This document shows, in pieces, positions 7,468-15,872 of a DNA stretch of 64,000 nt. Made by a program: the position numbers and the translations under genes. The notes below the pieces were generated by a model that saw only the letters and a list, made by a program, of their open reading frames with translations, made no database searches and was not told where the DNA came from. The DNA comes from DASSKK01 sp035690495 (lineage in GTDB: Bacteria; Actinomycetota; Actinomycetes; Propionibacteriales; Nocardioidaceae): assembly GCA_035690495.1 (NCBI GenBank), contig DASSKK010000010.1, positions 32,740 to 96,739 of the forward strand, written 5' to 3'. Each line of letters begins with the position of its first letter. The first letter of the stretch is position 1.

Positions 7468-9885
7468 TCAGGTCAGTGCGCGGACTCCGGTGATCCGGTG
7501 GACCGCGAACAGCCGCACCTGCTGGCTGCGCTGGTCGTACGCCGAGAGCTCGCCGGCGTGCACGTGCACCGGGTCGACCACGCGCTCGGTGACCGTCCCG
7601 TGGTTGTCGACGTAGCCGATCCACACGCTCTGTGCGGCGTCGGCCGCCTCGCGGAGCGCCGAGAGCACCTCCGCGGGAGAGATCCGACCGCCGATGCCCT
7701 GCTCGGGACGGTTCTGTGCCGCGCGGTCGCCGGCGCGGATCGCGGCGACGGTGGAGGTCAGCTGGGCCGCCGAAGGGGCCGGGCGCCTGATCTCCTGCGG
7801 CCGCCTGCCGCGCGAGCGCAGCGCCTGCCTGGCCGTGAGCCGGACGGTACCGTCGGGGGCCTCCACCACCGGGGCGATGCCCAGCTCGCGCAGCCGCGGC
7901 AGGAGCACGTCGACCGGGACGTCGCTGACCAGCACCGTCGGCGCGATCCGGCGCAGCCGCAACGACAGCGATCCGGGATCGTGCAGGAGGGTGGCGAGTG
8001 CGGTCTCGTCGTCGCTGCGCACGAAGGACTCCGCCGCACCGACGCGCACGGTTCCGAACGTGCGGGACACGTCGTCGATCAGGTACGACAGCGGCTGGGG
8101 CACCGGCGTCCGGGAGGAGTCGGCCACGAACGCGTGCACCTCGGCGGCAGACCAGCCGTGGTCGAAGGCACGGCGTACCGAGTGCTCGGTGAAGCGGTAC
8201 ACGGTCGCACCGCCCCGTGACTCGACGTCGGCGAGCAGCGCGAGATCGTGGGCCAGCTCCCGGGTCAGCGGGCCGGGGGCGATCGCGGTCAGGTCCGCCT
8301 GCAGCAGCACGTGGTCGACCGGCTCGGGCAGCAACGGGTCCAGGATCGCCGGGATCGCACGTCGCGGGTCCTCGGCCTCCAGCAGCGCGCGTCCGTGCGA
8401 GGCCAGCCCGCCCAGCGCGAGCACACCGAGCGCGGCCCCCTCCTCGAGGAGCCACGTGACCGCCTGCTGCCTCAGCGCCGGGCTGCGCGGGCGCAGCCAG
8501 TCCAGCCGCGTCACCAGTGAGGCGGGCCCGGTGCCGGTGGCGAGCACCTGGTCGCGGGGGAGCGCGTGCAGCTCGCGCAGGGCTCGCACACGCGTCTCGG
8601 GCAGCCAGCCGTGGACGAGGTCGGGGCTCAGTGCGTTGACCGGCTTGCCGCGCTGCTCCGCGCCGGATGCGGGCTCGCGGGTCCCGACCAGGCCGATCAT
8701 CCGCGGCGTCCCCAACCAGGCGAGCGCAAGGGTCGTCCAGCGGTCCGCGACCGAGCCGGCCTGCCACAGGTCGAAGGCGTCGGTAGGTAGCCAGGCATTA
8801 CGGTCGTCGGCGTCGCCGAGAGCCAGCAGCCCGGCGGCGTGGGCCACCTCGACGTGCAGAGCCGCCGCAGGCTCCTCGAGATGGAGCAGCCGCGCGGCGG
8901 CACGCAGTTCGCGCACCCCCAGTCCGCCACCGCGCAGCGCCGAGGGCGGCGACGTGCCCCAGTGGTCGAGCAGCAGCTCGACTCTGCGCACCAGGTCGAA
9001 GGCGGCCCCCGCGGCGGCCTGGTCGACCAGTTGTGCGTCGCGCGACGAGGTCGCCAGGGGCGGTACGTCGTCCGCCGGCTCCAGGGTCGTGTGACCCTCT
9101 CGCAGCCCGATGCCGACCTCTCGTGGCACCTCCACCTGTCTGGAGTCGGCGGCAAGCACCAGGCCCCGGGCGAGCAGCTGGTCGACCGGCCCGGCGGTGC
9201 GGTCGCCACGCCTGGCTGTCCGGTCGGTGGACTCGACCGAGCCGGGCCTGCCCTCGGCGTCGAGGTGGTCCAGGATCGCTCGCGCCCTCGGGTCGAGCTC
9301 ATCGAGCAGCCCCGAGACGGTCTCGCGTCGCGAGAGGCACTCCGCGACGGCGGCGATGTCGGCCGCGCGGTCGCCGGTCGGCCGCAGCCCGAGGTCCTCT
9401 GCAAGTGCCGTGACCCGGGTCGGTCCGTAGCCGGCCAGCAGGGTGCGGGCCGACCTGCCCAGGCCGCACCACGACGTACCCACGAGGTCGCCGAGGACCC
9501 CGACGGTGCGCAACGGCGTGTCGGGCGCGTCCTCGCCCCACACCAGCGCGAGCTCGCGCAGCCGGGCCACCGCCTGCTCGACACGTTGCGGGTCGGCGTT
9601 CACCACCGAACGGATCTCGTCGAGGCAGGCGTGCCTTGCGGCCGCGGAGCCGGACGACCCCTGCACCGCGTCCAGCACGGTCAGCTCGAGCACGTTCAGC
9701 TGGTCGAGTGCGCGTGCGACCGAGGCGCGAGCGCCGGCGCGGGAGGCGAGCTGGCCGCTGTCGCGCGGGACGGGTGCGGCGAGGTCCGGCCGCTCCGCGA
9801 GCAGGCGCGCCACCCGCTCGTCCGGCCAGCTGCGGAGCTGGTCGGCGAGGCTCCGAGGCGGGTGCGGTGGCTTCGCGGACGACAT
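7468..9885 (-). CDS. helicase-associated protein (XPB/Ssl2-like C-terminal helicase domain family)
   Basis: About 805 residues. The N-terminal half is helical and winged-helix-like (SLADQLRSWPDERVARLLAE, VARALDQLNVLELTVLDAV). The C-terminal half matches the conserved domain annotated as Helicase_C_3 in actinobacterial proteins, ending with a WYL-like strand set (WIGYVDNHGTVTERVVDP, then RSQQVRLFAVHRITGVRAL). There is no Walker A motif, so it is not an active helicase by itself. In many actinobacteria it lies near the XPB helicase, as here, which suggests a partner role; that is inference. The ATG at 9885 was preferred over a GTG at 9894. Confidence 0.82.
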   Translation of the reverse strand: MSSAKPPHPPRSLADQLRSWPDERVARLLAERPDLAAPVPRDSGQLASRAGARASVARALDQLNVLELTVLDAVQGSSGSAAARHACLDEIRSVVNADPQRVEQAVARLRELALVWGEDAPDTPLRTVGVLGDLVGTSWCGLGRSARTLLAGYGPTRVTALAEDLGLRPTGDRAADIAAVAECLSRRETVSGLLDELDPRARAILDHLDAEGRPGSVESTDRTARRGDRTAGPVDQLLARGLVLAADSRQVEVPREVGIGLREGHTTLEPADDVPPLATSSRDAQLVDQAAAGAAFDLVRRVELLLDHWGTSPPSALRGGGLGVRELRAAARLLHLEEPAAALHVEVAHAAGLLALGDADDRNAWLPTDAFDLWQAGSVADRWTTLALAWLGTPRMIGLVGTREPASGAEQRGKPVNALSPDLVHGWLPETRVRALRELHALPRDQVLATGTGPASLVTRLDWLRPRSPALRQQAVTWLLEEGAALGVLALGGLASHGRALLEAEDPRRAIPAILDPLLPEPVDHVLLQADLTAIAPGPLTRELAHDLALLADVESRGGATVYRFTEHSVRRAFDHGWSAAEVHAFVADSSRTPVPQPLSYLIDDVSRTFGTVRVGAAESFVRSDDETALATLLHDPGSLSLRLRRIAPTVLVSDVPVDVLLPRLRELGIAPVVEAPDGTVRLTARQALRSRGRRPQEIRRPAPSAAQLTSTVAAIRAGDRAAQNRPEQGIGGRISPAEVLSALREAADAAQSVWIGYVDNHGTVTERVVDPVHVHAGELSAYDQRSQQVRLFAVHRITGVRALT

Positions 9886-9900
9886 CCGCTCCACGCTACC

Positions 9901-9960
9901 CCCGTTGAGATGCGCCCCGTTCCCGGTTGAGATGCGCCCCGTTCCCGGTTGAGATGCGCC
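9901..9960 (+). repeat. 22-bp tandem repeat, three units (locus 1)
   Basis: Units reading [CG]GTTGAGATGCGCC start at 9904, 9926 and 9948, an exact 22-bp period, with CCCGTTC joining them. The element lies between two minus-strand genes. The unit is related to the repeats at 12581-12646 and 53833-53880 (shared GTTGAGAT, GCC and GTTC), but here it reads on the plus strand. Confidence 0.85.
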
Positions 9961-9982
9961 GCGTTGCGCCGCGCAAGCCTAG

Positions 9983-10447
9983 TCAGCCGTTCCCGCGGGC
10001 CGCCAGCACCTGGATGACGGTCTCGCCGGGGCAGTTCGCGGATTCACGGATCGCCCATCGGCCGGTGAACCCGTTGCCGGTCCAGTTCGCCTCGGCGTCG
10101 TGCTCCTCGGTCTCCCCGCTGGTCACCTTGAAACCGGCGCCTTGGACCTCGCGGTTCAAGAACCCGAGTATCTGCTTGAACCGGGTATCCGAGACCGCGG
10201 TGACGATGGTGCCGGTGCCGCTGCGGTCCTCGGCGTGGAACACCGTCGTCTTCGCCGGGAACGGCCAGCTGTCGGGGAAGTCCGCGCCGTACGGCGTCGG
10301 CGCAGGCTTCGCATCGGCCCGGCAGGTGGATTGGTCGGCCACCTTGTCGAGCCGGTGCTCGGCAGCCTTGTCTGCTGCGCTCTCACACGCGGATAAGGCC
10401 CCACCGACGAGTCCTGCCGCGCAGAGAGCAGCGAGGATGCGTCGCAT
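9983..10447 (-). CDS. small lipoprotein of unknown function
   Basis: A 154-residue protein with a type II signal peptide: basic start MRRILAALC, hydrophobic core and lipobox LSAC, giving a lipid-anchored Cys at residue 21. The mature part is hydrophilic with one further cysteine pair (QSTCRADAK and SANCPGET) that could form a disulphide. No enzyme motif is visible. It begins 3 bp after the stop of the secreted BNR-type protein on the same strand, so the two are almost certainly one operon and may act together at the cell surface. Confidence 0.75.
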   Translation of the reverse strand: MRRILAALCAAGLVGGALSACESAADKAAEHRLDKVADQSTCRADAKPAPTPYGADFPDSWPFPAKTTVFHAEDRSGTGTIVTAVSDTRFKQILGFLNREVQGAGFKVTSGETEEHDAEANWTGNGFTGRWAIRESANCPGETVIQVLAARGNG

Positions 10448-10450
10448 CGG

Positions 10451-12535
10451 CTACTTCCCGTAGGTGTGCTGCAGCTTGTTGTCGGACTCGTCGGACTCCG
10501 TGATCGCGTTCTGCGGATCCACGACGGCAGTGACGACGTGCGCTCTTCCCTTTGCGCGCCACGTCGTCTGCTGGGTCGCGGTCTCGCCGGACGCCAGATC
10601 CACACCGGGTGTCAGTCCGACCACCGAGCCGTTGTCGCTGATCTGGGTGCGCACCCCGCTCACCGCGGTGTCACCCGAGTTCTCTATCACCGTGGTCGCC
10701 GTGTAACGGCCACGGGCGCGCGACACGTCCAGCGAGCTGAGCGTGAGGTTGGTCGTCACCGGGTCGTACTGCGCGAACAGCGGCTTCCCGCTGCTCTGCC
10801 GGGCGATCGTCGCGTACGCGTCGTGGTTGTTCTGCGTCGGGTCCGTGACGCACGCGCCCGTACAGCCGTCGGCGTAGGCCACCTCCACGCGGCCGTGGTC
10901 GTCGATCGTGACGTCGATGAAGTCCAGCAGATTGCGGTCGTTCGAGCAGGTGGTGCCCGCGGTGCAGATCGATCCGCGCTGGACCGGGTCGTTCGGGGTC
11001 GCGTCGGTGGTAACCCAGGTCTTGCCGCTGTCGTAGGTGGTGTCGACATACAGGTGCCAGACGCCCTTGAAGTTCGCGCTGTCCTGGTAGTTGCCGTCGG
11101 TCGGGGTGCCGATGTAGGCAAACGACGCCCGGTCGCCGTCGCCGGCCACCATCGCCGGGAAGACGGCGTTGTTGATGTCGAACTCGGTGCCCACGGTCTG
11201 GTTGTGCTCCCAGGTCTTGCCGTGGTCGTGGCTGACGGCGACGCCCGGCTTGCCGTCGGCTCCGACGTACCCGAAGTAGACGGTGCCGTCCGAGCCGATA
11301 CCGATCGACGGGTCGGAGTCACCTGGCGTGCTGCCGGGCACGTGCTCGACGGTCCAGCTGGTGCCGTTGTCGGTGGACACGACCGCCGCCTGGGTGGCGC
11401 CACATCCCTTGTTCGGCAGGTACGCCGTGCCGTCCGGCCCGACCTTGATGTGGCCGTGCAGGCCGCCGCACTCGGTCAGGTCGTACGTCGGGACGCCGGG
11501 ACCGAACGTGACGCCGCCGTCACGAGAGATCGCGCAGAACGCCGTGGCGATGTCCTGGGAGCAGTAGTACACAGCGTGCGGGTAGACCCCGATGCCGCCG
11601 ACGCCGTTCTGGGAGAAGGGGCCGCCGCCGAGGGTCTGGTGGTCGACTCCGCTGGGGATGCCGCCGCCCTGGCTGGGCGACCAGGACGCGCCGTCGTCGT
11701 CGGTGTAGCAGGTCAGCGAGTCGAACCCGGACAGCTGGGACTCGAAGGTCCGCCCCGTCGTGTGGTCGGTGTACAGGATCGGGTCAAGGCTGGTGGTGTC
11801 GCCCTGCGGACAACCGTTGGTGGCGCTCGCGGTCACATCGGTCCACGTCGCGGTCGTGGGACTGGTGGCGTCGTCGAAGGTGACCTTCGCCGTAGAGAGC
11901 CCGGCTTGGTACATCGTCGCGTCGCTGTTCCAGTTCGTGCCGATCGACGGCTCGCCCGCGTCGTGGGCGCCGGAGAACGACCCGGGGGCCGGGTAGTTCG
12001 CGAAGCCCGGTGGGGTGTCCGTTCCGGGCGGAGGGTTCGTCGGCGTGGTCGCCAGCGTCGCGGTGGCCTGGTAGCTCTGGCCCAACGGTGCGAACGGCAC
12101 CACGCGAACCGTGTAGTCGGCGCTCGTCGCGGGCAGGTAGACCGTCTCCGGGTCGGCGCTGGAGGCGGCCGTGCCTGCGGGGTCGCCGTTCGCGTCGAGC
12201 GCGTAGACGTCGAAGTCCGCGGCGGAGTTGGGCCAGCTCACCTTCACGACCATCCGGTGGTCGGTGCCGTAGCCGGCCGGCGTGTCGACGTGCAGCGTGT
12301 AGTCGTCACAGGACTGCGGAACCGTGCAGTCGGGTGTGCCGTTGGCCTGCGCGGTGACGTTCGGCGCGACGAACGGGCCACCCGACCACGAGACCGAAGT
12401 GCTGGTGTCGGAGACCGTGCCCTCGGTGGGAGTGGCGGCCTGAGCGCTGTCGAGGGCGAATCCGGCGGCGAGGAGTACGCCGATCGCGCCGGCGCGCAGC
12501 AGCCTGCTGCGCAGCGATGAGCCTGGTAGGTGCAT
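10451..12535 (-). CDS. secreted sialidase-like (BNR-repeat) protein with CARDB domain
   Basis: A 694-residue protein with a signal peptide (LLRAGAIGVLLAAGFALDSAQA, cleavage near residue 33). An N-terminal beta domain follows, then a Pro-rich spacer, then a beta-propeller region with Asp-box/BNR-type turns (YTDDDGASWSPS, SRDGGVTFGPG, STDNGTSWTVE, SHDHGKTWEHN, DSGKTWVTT). Near residues 600-690 lies a CARDB-type adhesive domain (ENSGDTAVSGVRTQI, ESDESDNKLQ). Such propellers bind or cleave glycans, but no Arg triad or Tyr nucleophile of true sialidases can be confirmed by eye, so catalysis is uncertain. It is co-transcribed with the lipoprotein. The 22-bp repeat array lies just upstream of its start. 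Confidence 0.78.
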   Translation of the reverse strand: MHLPGSSLRSRLLRAGAIGVLLAAGFALDSAQAATPTEGTVSDTSTSVSWSGGPFVAPNVTAQANGTPDCTVPQSCDDYTLHVDTPAGYGTDHRMVVKVSWPNSAADFDVYALDANGDPAGTAASSADPETVYLPATSADYTVRVVPFAPLGQSYQATATLATTPTNPPPGTDTPPGFANYPAPGSFSGAHDAGEPSIGTNWNSDATMYQAGLSTAKVTFDDATSPTTATWTDVTASATNGCPQGDTTSLDPILYTDHTTGRTFESQLSGFDSLTCYTDDDGASWSPSQGGGIPSGVDHQTLGGGPFSQNGVGGIGVYPHAVYYCSQDIATAFCAISRDGGVTFGPGVPTYDLTECGGLHGHIKVGPDGTAYLPNKGCGATQAAVVSTDNGTSWTVEHVPGSTPGDSDPSIGIGSDGTVYFGYVGADGKPGVAVSHDHGKTWEHNQTVGTEFDINNAVFPAMVAGDGDRASFAYIGTPTDGNYQDSANFKGVWHLYVDTTYDSGKTWVTTDATPNDPVQRGSICTAGTTCSNDRNLLDFIDVTIDDHGRVEVAYADGCTGACVTDPTQNNHDAYATIARQSSGKPLFAQYDPVTTNLTLSSLDVSRARGRYTATTVIENSGDTAVSGVRTQISDNGSVVGLTPGVDLASGETATQQTTWRAKGRAHVVTAVVDPQNAITESDESDNKLQHTYGK

Positions 12536-12580
12536 GCCTGCTCAACGAGAGAGGCCCTGAGAGGTCACGCCGGCCGTCGC

Positions 12581-12646
12581 GAACCAGGCAGATCTGAACG
12601 CCGAACCAGGCAGATCTCGACGCCGAACCAGGCAGATCTCAACGGG
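12581..12646 (-). repeat. 22-bp tandem repeat, three units (locus 2), overlapping the gatD stop codon
   Basis: Three units of exactly 22 bp (12581, 12603, 12625), each containing GAACCAGGCAGATCT on the plus strand. On the minus strand the first unit reads CCCGTTGAGATCTGCC and so on; its CGT TGA is the last codon and stop of gatD. The same family occurs at 53833-53880 and, more divergently, at 9901-9960. Confidence 0.88.
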
Positions 12647-13358
12647 CGGCGGTGGCGGCAGCGAAGCGCTCGTGGCGGAGCCGCTCGACAGCCGCATGCT
12701 CCAGCGGCTCCAGCGTTGCGCCGGTGGTGGCCGACAGCAGGTGGTCGGCGAGGGCGGGGTTGCGGGCGAGCACGGGGCCGTGCAGGTACGTCGCGACGAC
12801 ACCGTGCTGGACGGCACCCTCATGGCTGTCGTGACCGTTGCCGGTCCCTGCGGTGACGCGGCCCAGCGGAGTGGCGTCGGCGCCGAGCGCGGCGTCTCCC
12901 TGGTGGTTCTCGTAGCCGCTGAGCCGGCCGATCGGCAGCCCGACCGCGTCGGCGACTACTTCGCCGACGGCCCGCTCTCCGGCGAGCCGTCCGCAGCGCA
13001 CATCGAGCAGGCCCATCCCCGCGCGCACCGAGCCGTCCGGGCCCGCGAACTGCTCGGACAGCAGTTGGAACCCGGCGCAGACCGCCAGGCAGGGGGTGCC
13101 GTTCTCGAGGGCCGAGGTCAGCACCGGCTGCTCGCGGAGCAGCTCCCAGGCCAGCAGCAGCGAGCTGTCCTCACCGCCGCCGAGCAGGTAGAGGTCCGCC
13201 TCGCCGGGGACCGGATCCCCGGGCGCGACCTCGAGCACCCGAACCGGCAGGTCGCGGGCCCTGCCGCGGTGCACGAGCGCGAGCAGGTTGCCGCGGTCGC
13301 CGTAGGTGCCCAGCAGCTCCGGGTAGACGAGTGCGATCGTCAGCGCGTCAGCGGCCAC
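12639..13358 (-). CDS. gatD: lipid II isoglutaminyl synthase, glutaminase subunit GatD
   Basis: A 239-residue class I (triad) glutamine amidotransferase of the CobB/CobQ-like family. Seen: LYLLGGGEDSS, the nucleophile elbow LAVCAGFQLL with catalytic Cys94, and YLHGPVLARN with His193. It releases ammonia from glutamine and passes it to MurT, which amidates the alpha-carboxylate of D-Glu in lipid II, needed for efficient peptidoglycan cross-linking in Gram-positive bacteria. It overlaps murT by 11 bp, the conserved arrangement for this heterodimer. Its final Arg codon and stop lie inside a repeat unit, so the C-terminal residue comes from the repeat. Confidence 0.92.
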   Translation of the reverse strand: MAADALTIALVYPELLGTYGDRGNLLALVHRGRARDLPVRVLEVAPGDPVPGEADLYLLGGGEDSSLLLAWELLREQPVLTSALENGTPCLAVCAGFQLLSEQFAGPDGSVRAGMGLLDVRCGRLAGERAVGEVVADAVGLPIGRLSGYENHQGDAALGADATPLGRVTAGTGNGHDSHEGAVQHGVVATYLHGPVLARNPALADHLLSATTGATLEPLEHAAVERLRHERFAAATAAR

Positions 13359-14604
13359 GGCCGATCCACCTCCGTGCGTCCTGGAACGCCGAGTAGTTGG
13401 CTACCACGTCGACCGGCCCGTCGGGGAGCGCTCTCAGCGCGCCCTCGAGGCTGGGGAACTGCTCGACGCCGGTGAACCCGTCGATCTCCAGCCGCACGGT
13501 CATGTCGGTGCCGCGCTTGCCGTAGACCACGATGTCACGTCCGCGCAGCGCGTCGAACGTGACGTCGTACAGCCAGGACGGGTCGCGCCCGTCGACGCCC
13601 TCCGAGTTGAAGCCCAAGATGATCGGACGATGCACGATCGGAGACGGCGTCTCGCTGACCATCCGGGTCGCCTCCAGCCAGCCGGCGGGGTTCTTGGCGA
13701 GCAGCAGACGCACTCGCTTCCCGTCGACGTCGTAGGAGGCGTAGCGTCCGGCGACCTGCCGGATCTCGCCGATCGCCCGGGCGGCCTCGGCCGTGTCCGC
13801 ACCCGCGTCGGAGGCGGCCGCGATCGCCAGGGCCGCGTTGGCGAGGTTCGCCTCACCGGGAAGCGTCAGGCTCAGCTTGACCCGATGGTCCGGGGCGACC
13901 AGCTCTTCGCCGTCGAGCCACCAGTCGGGATCGGGACGCGTCAGCCCGCACGCGGCGCAGCTCCATCGCACACCGTCGCGGTCGCAGCGGCCGCCGCATC
14001 GGGGGCACAGCACCGAGTCGGCCGTCCAGCGCTGCCCCATCGCCACCCAGACCTGGCGCGCCGCGGCCATCGCCGGCCACACCACGTCGGGGTCGTCGCA
14101 GTTCGCCACCGCCAGAGGTACGTCGTCCAGTGCCGCCCGCCACTTGTTCGAGACCGAGGCGACCTCGGGGTTGCGGGTCAGCTGGTCCCGGGTGAGGTTG
14201 AGCAGCAGCGCGGCCTGCGGGCGGGTCCGCTCCACCACCCAGGGCAGCCAGCCCTCGTCGGTCTCGAGCACCACCCGGCCGGCGTCCCCGTGCGCCAGGG
14301 CGGTAGTGATGCCGGGCGGGGTGTTGGCCCCGTCGGCGTTGGTGTCGGCGGGGCCGAGGGTGCGCAGCGCCGCGGTCAGCATCGCGGTGGTCGTGGACTT
14401 CCCGTTGGTGCCGCTGACCAGGGCGACGTACCGCCCGGCGGCGAGCGTGCGCGCCGCGTCCGGCGCGAGCGCCAGCAGCACCCGCCCGCCGATCACGCCT
14501 CCGCCGCCGCGCCCGGTGGCGCGCGACAGCGCGGAGACAGCGCGGGCGGCGTACGTCGCGGCGTTGAGCCTGGCGCTGCGCGGGCGGTCCGAAGAGGTCT
14601 GCAC
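13348..14604 (-). CDS. murT: lipid II isoglutaminyl synthase, ligase subunit MurT
   Basis: A 418-residue Mur-ligase-family protein. It has the ATP loop SGTNGKSTTT near residues 65-72 and a four-cysteine zinc ribbon CPRCGGRCDRDG, then SCAACG, which is typical of MurT and absent from other Mur ligases. The C-terminal domain ends with YSAFQDARRW, also typical. It activates the D-Glu carboxylate of lipid II and uses ammonia from GatD. The GTG at 14604 was chosen because the protein then has the usual MurT length and the start follows a TACTAG box within a few bases; the longer frame upstream has no homology. It forms an operon with gatD. Confidence 0.92.
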   Translation of the reverse strand: MQTSSDRPRSARLNAATYAARAVSALSRATGRGGGGVIGGRVLLALAPDAARTLAAGRYVALVSGTNGKSTTTAMLTAALRTLGPADTNADGANTPPGITTALAHGDAGRVVLETDEGWLPWVVERTRPQAALLLNLTRDQLTRNPEVASVSNKWRAALDDVPLAVANCDDPDVVWPAMAAARQVWVAMGQRWTADSVLCPRCGGRCDRDGVRWSCAACGLTRPDPDWWLDGEELVAPDHRVKLSLTLPGEANLANAALAIAAASDAGADTAEAARAIGEIRQVAGRYASYDVDGKRVRLLLAKNPAGWLEATRMVSETPSPIVHRPIILGFNSEGVDGRDPSWLYDVTFDALRGRDIVVYGKRGTDMTVRLEIDGFTGVEQFPSLEGALRALPDGPVDVVANYSAFQDARRWIGRGR

Positions 14605-14942
14605 GGCACTAGTAAACCGGGCGCCGCCCCAGAGGCCGAGCCGCCCCGCCCCGCTCACGCCGGTCTCATCCGTCGCGAAAGCGGCGCGGCTTGCGCCGTT
14701 CCCTGGGACTATGAGGAGTGTCGTTCGCCGAACCGATGCCCGAAGCACCATCCGAAGGCGCGGTCATCGTCATTCACAATGCCCGCGCCTGGTTCGGGAA
14801 TCGGTGCCTACGGGCATTACCGCGGCCGATCTGCGAGAACTGACTTGCGAACCCGAGCACTCGGGAGTCTGGGTGGACCGTCAGTCACCTGATCCCTGAA
14901 TTCCCACCCGAACCGAAGCCGTCTTCCTGGCAGGATGTGCGC
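14605..14942. other. 338-bp divergent intergenic region with two small inverted repeats
   Basis: It separates murT (minus) from the ABC transporter (plus), so it must hold both promoters. Two dyads stand out: AATGCCCG at 14778-14785 with CGGGCATT at 14811-14818, and a tight CCCGAG-CA-CTCGGG at 14852-14865. Either could be an operator. No convincing small ORF or RNA gene was seen. Confidence 0.5.
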
Positions 14943-15872
14943 ATGGCAGTGATCGAGGCGTGCGGACTCGGAAAGTCCTATGCCGGGAAGCCGGCGGTCA
15001 GCGACCTGAGCTTCGAGGTGCAGCCCGGGAGTGTGACGGGCTTCCTGGGCCCGAACGGGGCGGGCAAGTCCACCACGATGCGGCTGATGCTGGGACTCGA
15101 CCACGGAGCGGGGACGACGACGTTCGACGGGATCCCGTTCACGTCCCTGGAGCACCCGATGCGGCATGTCGGCGCGCTGCTGGAGGCCAAGCCGTTCCAC
15201 CCGACCCGCAAGGCGCGAAACCATCTGCGGATGCTCGCCGCGGCGAACGGCATCGGCATGGGACGGGTCGACGAGGTGCTCGAGCAGCTGGGGCTGTCCG
15301 CGGTCGCGGCCAAGAAGCCCAAGACGTTCTCGCTGGGCATGGGTCAGCGCCTCGGGCTCGCGGCGGCGCTGCTCGGGGACCCGCACACGCTGCTCCTCGA
15401 CGAGCCGGCGAACGGGCTGGACCCCCAAGGCATCCAGTGGATCCGCGAGCTGTTGCGCGGCTTCGCGGCGGGCGGCCGCTCGGTGTTCGTGTCGAGCCAT
15501 CTGCTCTCGGAGATGGCGCTGATGGCCGACCAGCTGGTGGTGATCGGGCGAGGCCGGCTGATCGCCAGCGGACCGGTCACCGACTTCGTGAAGACCTCGC
15601 GCCGCAACGCGGTGCTGGTGCGGAGCCCGCAGGCCGACGAGCTGGCCGGTCTGCTGACCCGTGCCGGCGGCGAGGTGCACGCCGAGGAGCCGGGCGCGCT
15701 GCGGGTGACCGGCCTGGACGCGACGCGCATCGGCGATCTCGCCTTCGACGCCTCGATCCGGCTGCATGAGCTCGCGCCGAGGAACGCAACGCTGGAGGAG
15801 GCGTTCCTGGAGGCGACCGGGGCGGCCCAGGAGTTCGAGGCCGTCGCCGGCCGTCCGGAGGGATCGTCGTGA
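14943..15872 (+). CDS. ABC transporter ATP-binding protein (ABC-2 / bacitracin-type)
   Basis: A 309-residue nucleotide-binding subunit. Walker A GPNGAGKST lies near 36-44, the signature region is FSLGMGQRLGLA, and Walker B LLLDEPANGLD is followed by the H-loop VFVSSHLLSE. The 90-residue tail after the ATPase core is typical of exporters that work with an ABC-2 permease. The next gene is that permease, overlapping by 4 bp (GTGA). The module is a paralogue of the pair at 52015-53759, with the same signature deviation (LGM[GR]QR). The exported substrate is unknown; lipids or peptide antibiotics are usual for the family. The ATG at 14943 was preferred over a GTG two codons upstream. Confidence 0.9.
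   Translation: MAVIEACGLGKSYAGKPAVSDLSFEVQPGSVTGFLGPNGAGKSTTMRLMLGLDHGAGTTTFDGIPFTSLEHPMRHVGALLEAKPFHPTRKARNHLRMLAAANGIGMGRVDEVLEQLGLSAVAAKKPKTFSLGMGQRLGLAAALLGDPHTLLLDEPANGLDPQGIQWIRELLRGFAAGGRSVFVSSHLLSEMALMADQLVVIGRGRLIASGPVTDFVKTSRRNAVLVRSPQADELAGLLTRAGGEVHAEEPGALRVTGLDATRIGDLAFDASIRLHELAPRNATLEEAFLEATGAAQEFEAVAGRPEGSS

Noticed and set aside
9901..9960. CRISPR array
   Set aside because: Units are directly tandem with no spacers, and no cas genes are present; the same holds for the other 22-bp loci.
10466..12520. 684-codon open frame on the plus strand opposite the BNR-repeat protein
   Set aside because: Composition is Arg/Gly/Val-rich noise from the complementary GC3-biased gene; no fold, no ribosome binding site, and the minus strand has clear signal peptide and repeats.
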